Part shown: in pieces, positions 12,506-22,916 of the stretch
How the letters are laid out: every line of letters starts with the position of its first letter
Numbering within the stretch: position 1 is the first letter of the stretch
NCBI GenBank assembly: GCA_017311185.1
Contig: JAESUZ010002881.1
Coordinates: 248,001 to 312,000, forward strand
Direction of reading: 5' to 3'
From: Proteles cristata cristata
Lineage: Eukaryota; Chordata; Mammalia; Carnivora; Hyaenidae
Length of the DNA: 64,000 nt
The notes under the pieces: model-generated
Told to the model about the DNA's origin: nothing
The model's input: the letters and a program-made list of their open reading frames with translations, nothing else
Databases searched by the model: none
Translations under genes and position numbers: made by a program

Positions 12506-12819
12506 AAGTTAATCTTTCTGGTTTGATAGGCAGAATGAAAACCTTTGCAAAGGAGCATATATGTAAGGTACCATGGTATTATTTTGTAATGCTGGAATAC
12601 TGTAAATAGCTTAGCCTAGCTAGAGTATTGAAGACAAGATTGAAATAAAGAGGCATATGTAGAAAGAAAGTAAAGTAAAGTGAACAACTTAGTAGAAATT
12701 TGCTTAAAGAATGAGCTGGGGGACAGATTATAATGTATTCTACTCTTTTTGGCTGTCTTAATCAAGTGAGTCTGAAATTATTACTATTACTTCTACTCCC
12801 ACCCTCACCAGTACCTTGT

Positions 12820-13018
12820 TGAAGTCTCAAATGCACCAGATTTTGTGCTCGATGTTTTACACACATTGAGTCCCTTAATACAACTCTGTGAGATTTATTA
12901 TTGTTTTAAAATTTCAATTAGGAAAGGTTACACTTAGAAGTTAGGTAACTTTTCCAGTTTGTGTAGCCAGTACCTGGCCACATTCTCTCTTCTTACCCAG
13001 AGTATCATGCTGTATATG
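12820..13018 (+). mobile_element. L2/MIR 3' region, plus strand
   Basis: Carries the ancient LINE2/MIR order: 'gttttacacacattgagtcc', 'ctctgtgagatttattattg', 'gttaggtaacttttcc', then a 'gccagtacctggcc' segment. Diverged and lacking a clean end. Confidence 0.65.
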
Positions 13019-13192
13019 ATAACTGTGTTTTTTTTTTTTCTCTTGGGGGTAGACCCATAACATAAGTTTGTATTCCTAAGTGCCATAACACAAACCTCTC
13101 TAAAAAAGATGGTTCAATGCTAATCATTTTTTCAAAACTAGTTAAAAGAGAATTCAATCTTCAATCCTCTACATATCCCCTAAAGACTCTGC

Positions 13193-13197
<5 letters not shown>

Positions 13198-13253
<56 letters not shown>
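13198..13253. repeat. Perfect (TA)28 microsatellite
   Basis: Uninterrupted TA dinucleotides for 56 bp, self-complementary throughout. A tract of this purity suggests active length change. Confidence 0.97.
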
Positions 13254-13257
<4 letters not shown>

Positions 13258-14060
13258 TCAAACATCTTAGTTCTAATGCTTCCGACACACATGTTCTGAT
13301 GATGATATTGCCACAGAATTTATTATAAAATATAGAAGCCATCATATGGTAGCTTCCCCGTTTCTCCAATAGCAACTCTAGAACTTAAAGCCAGATGCCC
13401 AGGCTTCATTATTTTTTCCTCTAATTTTAAGAGGGTGAAAGGATCCCTCTTCCTAGCAAAAGCCAATTCGTTCACATTTCCTTAGTACCTTATGCTCTCT
13501 GGTATTAATAAATCCACACCTTTATTTTTTGCTCCTTTTTCCTACATATTCAAGATACCCCTTACAAGTGGATCATTTGAATTTTCATTTGAATTTTTCA
13601 TTTCCAAACTTCTCTTCATCTTGTATCTCTTTTCTTTACTTCCGTGTTTCTCTGAGTCTCCTATTCACTCTCATAGCAAATTTTTCTGACAGATTTTTCT
13701 GTAGCATAGAAAGTCTTCAGTGTTCAAATAGAATATCTATTCATTTTCTCTGTGTAGTGTGTGTCGAAGGAGTGGAGAGATTAATGGTAATACTGTTTTA
13801 TTAAGACTGACTAGTTAAAATGAAGATTAAATTGAAATAATATACTAGTCCTCAACCTCACATTTGGAAAATGTGAAATGCCCTACTTTACCTCTGCTCC
13901 ACTGTACCATTCACTGTTATCATGACCAGTACAATATGGTGAGGTTGGAGAGGTGGTTGGCAAGGTATGGAAACATTATTTGGCTTATTGATGCATCAGC
14001 ACCTTCAGAAATATCATATCTCTTAAGTAGATGCTGGTCTATGTAGTTTGTTGCTTGTTT
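13254..14060. other. Unique non-coding DNA
   Basis: Pyrimidine-rich between about 13,490 and 13,690. The two overlapping open frames there are a by-product of that composition. No repeat family or gene recognised. Confidence 0.5.
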
Positions 14061-14256
14061 TTGTTTTTGTTTTTGTTTTTGAGAGAGAGAGTGAGGTGGG
14101 AGACAGGGTCAGAGAGAGAGAGAGAGAGAATCTTAAGCAGGCTCCATGCTCAGTGTAGAGCTTGATGCAAGGCTTGGTCCCATGACCCTGGGATCATGAC
14201 CTGAACTGAAATCAAGAGTTGGCTGTTCAACTGATTGAGTCACCCAGACACCCTAC
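14058..14256 (-). mobile_element. Carnivore SINE with (GTTTTT)n tail, minus strand
   Basis: Reverse-complement SINEC of an older subtype: a (GTTTTT)4 tail, GA-rich body, then 'gggatcatgacctgaac' and 'tgagtcacccagacaccct' from the head. The tail has evolved into a hexanucleotide microsatellite. Confidence 0.85.
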
Positions 14257-14396
14257 GTAGTTTTTGGATGTGTGTAGAAAGTTCAGTGAGAAGTGATTCC
14301 TCTTAAACCAAACTTCTTGATTTTTGGCTTAGCAAATGGAAGTCACTCTGTGAGATGATTGAACCATGAAACAACATGATCCCATATCGTGAATGT

Positions 14397-14733
14397 TTAA
14401 AGACACTTGCAGTTCTCGACCTGCCCTTCGAGCAGTAGCTCAGTTATTTTCATCCATTCTGTGATTCTCTGAGCAGCTCCATCCATAGTGCCCTCATATG
14501 TCCCTTCATATGATACAGTATCGCACTTCCACATCCAGACGACAGTGTGGTTGTCGTAAATGTAGTTACCTACCATGCACTAATGGTAGAAATCAAAAAA
14601 CTTAAAAAGCTTAATAATACTTCTAGCCTTGGATTTGTGTTCTGTCATCCTCTGCCAAACAAAATCTCATACAGTAGGCCTTACCTTTCTTGAACAGAGT
14701 GGCCAGAAGACAGTTTCCATCATCATGTTCCAT
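14397..14733 (-). other. CpG-bearing patch with two minus-strand open frames, possible retrocopy
   Basis: The minus strand holds an ATG-initiated frame from 14,576 to a stop at 14,397 (59 codons). It includes the residues YDNHTVVWMWKCDTVSYEG and ends ENCKCL. A second frame runs from 14,733 to 14,623 (36 codons) and includes DDGNCLLATLFKKGKAYCM. They are in different phases. About six CpGs lie between 14,388 and 14,557, where the neighbourhood has almost none. Residue composition looks protein-like, but I recognise no family. There is no visible A tail or TSD. A decayed processed pseudogene is one explanation, a conserved non-coding element another. Confidence 0.3.
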
Positions 14734-14829
14734 CTATAGAACCAAATCCTTAGACCTAAAAGATTTTGAACAATCTGTTTCTCCTTTACTTCAATTTCAA
14801 ACTATTATTCTTCTCCCAAGCTCTATACT

Positions 14830-15216
14830 TTAGTTCTCCTGGTTTCCCATCAACTTTCCATACATTATAGTCTTTCTCAGGAAGGGACATCATACATGAT
14901 ATTTCCTATATCTGAAATTATCATTTCATTGTCACTTTACCACCATATGAATGGCTAACTCTTAATAATTCACTAAGTCCTAGGCCAGATATTCCTTGTT
15001 CAAGGAAATGATTAACCTCCATACCTAAATTACAAGGCCTTGTTATTTTCTCTTGACATGGTGCCCTTTCCTTTATAACATCACTTTTTCAAGTGTGTTT
15101 TATTGGTTGTTGAATTTTCAGCAACTAGCACATTATCAACCCACCATTGTATCAGCACACAGAAAGTCCTCAAGTAGTATTTATATTGAACAGAAGAATG
15201 AATACATGAATGAATG
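14830..15216 (+). mobile_element. L2 3' end, plus strand
   Basis: Recognised from the L2 terminal order: a 'ggctaactcttaataattc' segment, 'ttccttgttcaaggaaatg', then 'cagaaagtcctcaagtag' and an end drifting into 'gaatgaatacatgaatg', equivalent to the (GAAT)n terminus of L2. Confidence 0.65.
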
Positions 15217-15264
15217 CTGGGTTCTTTAATTTTCTACCCTTGTGGTGTGCTGCGTACCAGCTCA

Positions 15265-15485
15265 ATTCCTTTCATTTATTTAAAACACTGAGCTAGGCCC
15301 CTTTTCATTTATTTTCTACTATAATCTTTCCAGTAATTCCATAGAGGAGTCAATATTATTACACCAAAGATTTATATCAAGAAAGTAAACTCTGACTTTC
15401 TCAAATTTACTCAAGGTCATAGTGTCTATTTACTTACTTATCAACTTAAGTAGATCTGTTTGATTCCAAATTCAGTGCTCTAAGA
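15265..15485 (+). mobile_element. MIR/L2-like fragment, plus strand
   Basis: Segments equivalent to 'cactgagctaggcccc', 'ataatctttccagtaattcc', 'ctcaaggtcatagtgtc' and 'gattccaaattcagtgctc' follow the MIR/L2 tail order. Diverged; the exact family is uncertain. Confidence 0.55.
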
Positions 15486-15516
15486 ATACTCCCCATTTTA
15501 TAGAATGTATTCATAC

Positions 15517-15518
<2 letters not shown>

Positions 15519-15587
<69 letters not shown>
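15519..15587. repeat. Compound (TA)17(GA)14 microsatellite
   Basis: A perfect TA run at 15,519-15,552 passes directly into GA repeats at 15,553-15,580, then a short imperfect GA end. Confidence 0.95.
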
Positions 15588-15639
15588 CTGGAAATTAAGC
15601 ATATAAGAAGAAATCATCATTAATCATGTAACTGAAAGA

Positions 15640-16326
15640 AAATCAGTGAGATAACATTACTCCTTTGAGATAGCATGGCTAAAATAAAATAGAAAAAGTA
15701 CACAATGCCAATTCTGGCAAAAATTTGGAACATTCTTAACTCACCATTGCTGGTGGGACTGAAAATGTTACAGAATTTTGGGAACAGTTTGAAAAGTATT
15801 TAAGTTAACTACACACTTAACATCTGACTCAGCAATTCAACTCCTAAGTAATTAACCAAGAAAAATAAAATGGATGTGTTGCACAAAAACCTGTATGTAA
15901 ATGTTTCTAACAACTTTATCATAATCATTCAAATGGGACAATCTAAACATCTTTCAACTGATGAATGGATGAACAGACTGTACTGCATCTATAAATGCTC
16001 TTAATTACTTAGCAATAAAAAGAAAAAAAAAAACAACCAACAACAGATACATGAAACAACATGGAGCCATCCCAAATGCATCACAGGAAGGGAAAGAAAC
16101 CAGACAAAATCCTCCACATACTTATTTGATATTCAGGAATAGTTAAACTATATGGACAGAAAATAGATGAATGGTTTTCAGCAGCAGAGGTAAGGAGAAG
16201 GGGATAAGGGTGACTTTTTGTAGTGATATTTATTAACTTGATTTTGACTGATGTGATATAATTTTAAGTATTTGTCAAAACTCATATAGCTATACACTAG
16301 ATTTGTAAATTTTATTGTATATAATT
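15640..16326 (+). mobile_element. Old L1 3' end, plus strand
   Basis: Sense L1: end of ORF2 with 'ttgctggtgggactgaaaat' and 'tttcaactgatgaatggat', then the 3' terminus near 16,300-16,326 equivalent to 'ttgtaaattttattgtat'. Stops and indels show it is dead. It abuts a minus-strand L1 at about 16,330. Confidence 0.7.
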
Positions 16327-16329
16327 TTT

Positions 16330-17385
16330 TATTCATTTAGTTTTAGAGGAAAAGCTTTCAATTTTGCACCATTAAGTATAATGTTAGCTGTGGGCATATG
16401 TCCTTCATTAGGTTGAGGTATGTTCCCTCTACCTGTACTTTGTCAAGAGTTTTTTTTATCATGAAGGGATGTTGAATTTTGTCAGATGCTTTTTTCTGCA
16501 TCTATTGAAATGATCATGTGATTTTAATCTTTGTTTTCTTAATGTGGTATATTAGTTGATTTATGAATATTGAACCATTCTAGAATAAATCCCACTTGAT
16601 TATAGTGAATGATGGTTTTAATATATTGTTGAATGCACATTGCTAAAATTTTGTTAGGATTTTGCATCTATGTTCATAGGGGATATTGGTGTAGTTTTTC
16701 TTTTTTTCTTGTCTTTTCTTTTCTTTTTTCTTTTCTTCTCTTTCTTTTTTTGTGGTGTCTTTGTCTGGTTTTGTTATCAGGGAAATGCTGGCCTTGTAGA
16801 ATGTGTTTGGAGACCTTCCTCTTTTTATCCCTATTTTTTTTAATACTTTTGGGAGAATGGGTATTAAGTCTTCCTTAAATGTTTGGTAGAATTCAACTGT
16901 GAATCCATGTGGTTGTGGACTTTTATTTTTGGTAGTTGATTACTGATTCAATTTTGTTACTAGTAATTGATCTGTTCAAATTTTCTATTACTTCCTGATT
17001 CAGTTTTGGAGAAGTGTATTATTTAAATAATTTATCCATTTCTACCAGGTTGTCCAATTTGTTGACCTAAAATTTTTGGTAGTATTCTCTTACAATTCTT
17101 TGTATTATGTAGTGTCAATTGTTACTTCTCTTCCATTTATGATTTTATTTATTTGGGTATTTTCTCGTTTTTTTCTTGATGAGTTTGGCCAAGGGATTAT
17201 CAATTTCGTTTATATTATCAAAGAACCAACTCTTGGTTTTATTAAATTTTTTTACTGTTTTTTTTTCCTCTATGTCACTTATTTTTGCCCTGATCTTTAT
17301 TATTTTCTTCCTTGTATTCACTTTGGACTTTCTTCTGTTTCCTTCAATAATCTGAGTTTAAAAACTTAATTCTTTAAAAAATATT
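16330..17385 (-). mobile_element. Old L1 ORF2 fragment, minus strand
   Basis: Reverse complement of the ORF2 reverse-transcriptase region: 'ttgaattttgtcagatgc', 'aataaatcccacttgatta', 'tggtgtctttgtctgg' and 'atcaaagaaccaactcttgg'. Its own 3' end is absent; it starts inside ORF2 where the plus-strand L1 stops. A pyrimidine-rich expansion occupies about 16,700-16,755. Confidence 0.7.
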
Positions 17386-17796
17386 TAATTCTTCCCAATC
17401 AGAAGGGTTTTCTTTTCTTTTCTATTTAGCCTGTCTCTACTTTCTGAAAAATATGCTAATAATCTGATTTGTGCTCCATTTTCTCCTGAAAGTAGACTTA
17501 GTAAGTAGCATATGTTAGAATTATAGACTTTGGGATATATAATGATGAATACCAAAGTTGATAAGGCACACTGTAAATCTTTTCTCACATCTATATAATC
17601 ACTCCCTGTTTCTTGTGTTTGTATTTATAATTTGTCTCCTATGAAAATGTTTGTGGAGAACATAAAATACGCTTTATTCTCATGCTTACATAAGTTAGGG
17701 AAGATGCAGTATCTTTCATCTACCTTAGAAAACTTAATGGTTATAGTTAGAGACTTTTTATCACTGCAGTCCTCAGTGCAGAATGAATAAATTCTC
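17386..17796. other. Unique non-coding DNA
   Basis: No repeat family or coding frame recognised. Confidence 0.5.
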
Positions 17797-17814
17797 TATT
17801 TTCACATACTTTTA

Positions 17815-18023
17815 TTTATTTTTATTTTTTATTATTTGTTAATGTTTGTTTATTTGAGAGAGATTGTGCATGTGAGCAGGGGCGATACAGAGAGGAAGAG
17901 AGAGAATCCCAAGTAGGCTCCAGCTGTCAGCTCAGAGGGTCTCTATCTCAAGAATTGTGAGATCATGACCTGAGCTGAAATCAAGAGTGGAATGCTCAAC
18001 TGACTGAGCCACCCCAGTGCTCT
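17815..18023 (-). mobile_element. Carnivore SINE with perfect 18-bp TSD, minus strand
   Basis: Reverse-complement SINEC. The duplicated target is tattttcacatactttta at 17,797-17,814 and 18,024-18,041, identical in both copies, which fixes both ends. The head is CpG-depleted. Confidence 0.93.
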
Positions 18024-18041
18024 TATTTTCACATACTTTTA

Positions 18042-18660
18042 AACATAAAAGTTACAAATAGGTATGTAGTCAACCAACCTCATTTTTATAATAGGAGAAT
18101 TATGACTCTGAAAACAAACATTAAAGTTGTTCAGGGTCACGGGTAATAATGATCTGGGTCTTTTCTTTGCTAGTTAGGAGCTCCTTCCAAATTACAATAC
18201 TACCTTTCAGAAAACAATGTAGAGATATATAAGGTGGGACTTTTCTAGAAGTAATTGTATATTAAGCTAATATAAGCATAGAATCTAAGAAATCATGAAT
18301 CATGACACATAACAATCTTGTTATTAACATGTTTCATTATTGCATGTTGGGAAATACTGTAAGTCAAACTGTATCTTGTGTCATAGTGAGTGTAAATGAC
18401 TTAATAACAGAAATATCAGGTGGCTTCCCCAAGGAAAATATTCAGGAGTAATTCGTAGGAAATGCCAAAATGTTTAGTGATGTCTACAAACTAAAGGAGC
18501 ATTTTTCTCATTGGACTCACAAACAGAAAAAAATATTTTGCATTTTTTCTGCTAAAGCTAGAGAGGAATAAAACTTCTGTACCTTTATAGCACAAGAAAC
18601 ATGAGAAAAACATAGTATATTCATACGGAAAATTCATCTTTGAGACCAAGGAAATGGCTG
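18042..18660. other. Unique non-coding DNA
   Basis: No repeat family or coding frame recognised. Confidence 0.5.
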
Positions 18661-18663
18661 ACT

Positions 18664-18857
18664 TTTTTTAATTTTTAAGAAATGTTTATTATTTTTGAGG
18701 AGGGGATAACAGGCAGAGAGAGAGGGAGAAAGAAGATCTGAAGTGGGCCCCATGATGATAGCAAACAGCCTAATGTGGGGCCTGAACCCATGAACCACAA
18801 AATAACGACTTGAGCTGAAGTCAGATGCTTAACCAACTGAACCAACTAGGCAACCTG
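18664..18857 (-). mobile_element. Carnivore SINE, old copy, minus strand
   Basis: Reverse-complement SINEC, short and diverged. The head is still readable as 'agtcagatgcttaaccaact'. The flanks 'ggctgactttttt' and 'ggatgacattttt' may be a degraded TSD. Confidence 0.8.
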
Positions 18858-18859
18858 GA

Positions 18860-20365
18860 TGACATTTTTCTATGTAAGAAGTAGCATTGCATACTAAAAA
18901 TGGAAAGATATTTAGAATCATAGGAATATAAATTATGAAAATAATTGTAAAACAGTAGACTTTCATATTTTAGTAGTAAAATATTGTATACTAAGAATTT
19001 CAGCCATTCTTTGCACATCTGAGAAACTTGCTAGGTAATTCACTTTTGTTTTACAAAAGTATCTTTTAGGATAATTATTTGACCAGTCAGTATTTAGATC
19101 CTTAAAGAGATGATGAAACTTTCCCTGACATAGGGAAAGTTTTCTGACCCCTTAGCATTAGATGTGGAACTGCGTGGTCAATGGTTTCATCTTGCTTCTT
19201 GTGTGTTCTCAGTTGTGGGGGGACTTGTGTTCTCCCTGAGTTGTGCTCCAATCTATATCTGCTGAGAAATATTCCCATTCCTGTGCTTCTTCCTGGCATC
19301 TGCTACTAAAATTTACAGCTAGTCATTTTTGTCCTATTTCTCTTGACTTAGAACTTAATGGTGTCCTTTTATGGCTGTTTTGTTGAGGTACAGAATACAA
19401 AATCATGTTCTCTCAGATACAACGACTACATAAGTAGATTCCAGTTTAACAGGTTTAGCTGTGTCATCCATATGTTGAGTATAATCTTCATGAACCTGAT
19501 TCAACAGAGAGATTTTTTTTACAATAAAGGAATTCTGGGCATATGTATATTAAATATATGTTCACATGTGTGCATATGTTGGTATATACACTATGATTTT
19601 AATATCTACAACTTATAAAAGATATATGTGTTATGTATCAGACAAACACACAGATATAAACATATATAACATATATATGTATTTACAAATCAAGGGTAAA
19701 GAAATTTTCAATTCTTTTGTTCTTGTTTTTTTTTTTTTTTTGAGGTTTGTTGTTGAATACTACCATACACACCATTAACTTAATTCTGTTGCATATCTTC
19801 TTGCGCTAACACATTACATCACATCATGAAAAACATTTCATGTCTTAATTTTATTTAAATAGGGATGACTTCAGGCAATTTTTTTCCAGGAAAATCTTCA
19901 AAACAGTGGCACAGCTTTTATGTACTAAATGCCCAAAGATATTAATGTTGTAATTATTGAAGACTTGTTTAGAGGTAATGAGCTAAAGTGTTGGCAGAAT
20001 TTGTGATTGTAAAAGCCTCGTTTTTGGACATGGGATCCCCCTCACCACGGAAACATGTATTGAAAAGCTTGATTCTCAAAAATCACTGTTAGTAGGCCAT
20101 CCAACAACATTTCCCTTTGGCTGGCAATTTATATGAGATTCAGCTGTATGTCCTGGTTGCTCCAAGTCCTCATAATCATGTTATGTCTGCTGTTGCTCAC
20201 ATTGAGACTGGAAAACTCATACGTGGTGAATTGATTATTTAGTTGGCTGTTTCCTATTTTATTTCTGGGATAGGAGTTAGTTGAGTAGACTTTGATAATA
20301 GAAAATATGCCTTCCTGAGTTTTAAGGTCAGGCTCTTTCAGTTATTTATGGGGAACTCTTTTCAA
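18860..20365. other. Unique AT-rich non-coding DNA
   Basis: Contains a hairpin (19,116-19,142), an AT-rich stretch with short ATGT/ACAT palindromes (19,540-19,690) and a T run (19,727-19,741). No gene or transposon family recognised. Confidence 0.5.
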
Positions 20366-20367
20366 AG

Positions 20368-20472
20368 AGATTAATATACATATATATATATATATATATG
20401 TTATCTTTATATATGACATATATATGTCATATATATATATGTCTTATATATGTCATATATATGTTATCTTTA
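20368..20472. repeat. AT-rich tandem and palindromic tract (CATATATATG type)
   Basis: TA dinucleotides are interspersed with repeated 'gacatatatatgtc'-like and 'ttatcttta' units; 'atgttatcttta' recurs at both ends. The tract contains several exact palindromes. Confidence 0.85.
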
Positions 20473-20779
20473 AATTTCATATTCTAAGTTCATATTAATT
20501 ATAAGCTCTGCTTTGAAAATTTAAGAGCTAATTGAAAGTCTTTAAAGTAGTATTAATATCAGAATATCATAATCAACTGATATTTCAAATAGAAAATTTG
20601 TGCATAAATACATTTTATGGACATTTGTAATGTTTAGATTACTTACAGCTCTCTAGACTCCTTATATGTTACTATGAAAGCAGGCAAAATTAAAAGTAGA
20701 CAGTATTAAAGTATATTACTGTCCTCTTCCTTACATCTCAATCTTTATTTTTCTCAGCCTTGACCTGAGCCAACTTTAT

Positions 20780-20986
20780 TTTTTTTTTTTATTTTTTAAT
20801 GTTTTATTTATTTCTGAGAGAGAGAGAGGGACAGCGTCAACAGGGGAGGGTCAGAGAGAGAGGGAGTCACAGAATCTGAAACAGGCTCCAGGTTCTGAGC
20901 TAGCTGTCAACACAGAGCCTGATGTGGGGCTCAAACCCGGGAGCCGTGAGGTCATGACCTGAGCCAACTGAGCCACCCAGGCACCC
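20780..20986 (-). mobile_element. Carnivore SINE with 21-bp TSD, minus strand
   Basis: Reverse-complement SINEC. The TSD starts cttgacctgagc and lies at 20,759-20,779 and 20,987-21,007. The copies differ at two adjacent bases (ca versus tg), as expected if an original CpG decayed on opposite strands. The head retains some CpGs. Confidence 0.92.
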
Positions 20987-21007
20987 CTTGACCTGAGCTG
21001 ACTTTAT

Positions 21008-22660
21008 AGAATACCTTCTTACCACAGACAGACCATTGCCAAAAGACATTTATTATGGTTTTAGATAATAACAAATATTCCAGAACTAATAGGAAGATAA
21101 ATATATTCTCAGTTTCACTGTACCACTGATAATTCATGAAATATGGAAAGCATAATGTGTGTGTGTATACTCAAAAGATGAGAAATGCTGGTGTCACTGA
21201 ATTGAACTTGTGGAGCTGGGCAAAATTTATTAGTGGAAATACTATTTAAGCTGACTATTGGGGAATCAGTAGAATAATTATACATAAACGGAAATAAGAG
21301 TTTGGGTTGGAATAACACAGAAATAACCTTTATATGTTTCACTTTAGAGTTTGGATTTCATCCAAGAGCAGACAGACAACAAAACACATTACTTACAATG
21401 ACCGACATGATCAATTTTGATCTTTAATACCTCTAGTATTAGTATAGAGAATGAATAGGAGGCAAAAATTGTCAAGGAAGCAAATTTAAAGTTGCTTTGC
21501 TGATCTAGGTAAGAGATGATTATAAGAATGTGCCTAATATTATGTCAGTAAATATTTAGTAAGAGTTTTTTATTTTATCACAGCAGTGTCTAACTTCTCC
21601 ATGGAAACTTCTCTACCAATTTTGAGATTACTGATTTGAATCCTACTATGGAGTCCTATAATAAGTACTGTTATGATCACAAATTAGCTTTTTGTATGCC
21701 ATTGTCTCTATAACTTGACTATAAATGGATCTCTTAGACCACATAGCAGAATGCCAAGTTCATAGTATGTATTAAATATATATATATATATTACTTAGAA
21801 TTTTTAGTATTTGTCACTAACGTACAGTTTTAGTGCAATATATTTAATATTTTAGTAAGGACACTGGCAAAACTACAACTAAAAAATATGTCCAAAATCA
21901 AATGACAAAATGACAAAAAAGAGACCATTTAATGTATTTTCTAATAGACTCAAAAGTTTTGGTTTTATACTAAACCATACTTCACCAACAGAATTAATAA
22001 TTATGATAATAACATAATTTCAGACACTAAAAAATAAAAATAAGATGATTAGACAGCTATGCATCATTATAATACAGTCTGGTCCTTGTATATTTATGAA
22101 CAAGGGACTTTCAGTACTTATTACAAGATTTTCCTTTTTAAAAAAAAATTCCCCTATCTTGTCAAAGGAAAAAGAGCAAATAATGGAATTGCCTTCCCTC
22201 ATCACATAGCTATGAATTTATTCCTTTAGCACAATAAAGCTTGAGCAAATTACATTTTTATTGATGAGAATTTTATTTGAACAATGACTAGAAAACAGCT
22301 TTTCTATCAGATTGGGAGTGGTTAACGTCATAAAAATTGAGTGGGGAAAGAAAGAACAATAGAGTTAAACTTGGACAAAGAATCCTACTACTCACTCTGT
22401 CTGGAAAATTAAGAATTTATGATTTTGTTTCCTGTGTTATCAGTAACACCGAGAGATTGGAGGAAAAATAAAGTTTTTAAAGTCTTTACTTCTTAAAGTT
22501 GATTTATGACATTTTAATGAAAGTTCCTGTATTTTATTTTAAGAGTGGCAAAAATACCAAAATTTTGTCTACAAAAATTTCAAGTAGCCTTAATACATAA
22601 ATTCAGAAAGGAAAACTGGGCAGTGTATCAAACTGTGAACACTGATATATCCATTAAGGT
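21008..22660. other. Unique AT-rich non-coding DNA
   Basis: Contains only short TG (21,158-21,167) and TA (21,777-21,790) runs. No gene or recognised transposon. Confidence 0.5.
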
Positions 22661-22680
22661 ATCCAATAACTGACAATTTT

Positions 22681-22900
22681 ATTTTTTGTGTATGTGTTTA
22701 TCTATTTGAGAGAGAGAGAGAGAGAAAGAGAAAGAGCAAGCGGGATAGGGATAGATTGAGAGAGAGATAGAGGATCCGATCTGAAGCAGGCTCTTTGCTG
22801 GCAGTGCAGAGGCCAATGTTGGGGTCAAACTTATGAACACTAAGATCATGACCTGAGCCAAAGTAGGACGTTTAACTGACTGAGCCACCCAGGTGCTCTC
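22681..22900 (-). mobile_element. Carnivore SINE, minus strand
   Basis: Reverse-complement SINEC with a (GA)n expansion at about 22,709-22,738. TSD aataactgacaatttt (22,665-22,680) versus agtaactgacaatttt (22,901-22,916), one mismatch. Confidence 0.9.
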
Positions 22901-22916
22901 AGTAACTGACAATTTT

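Noticed and set aside
13169..13375. Frame with a YIYIYI run
   Set aside because: Translation of the (TA)28 tract.
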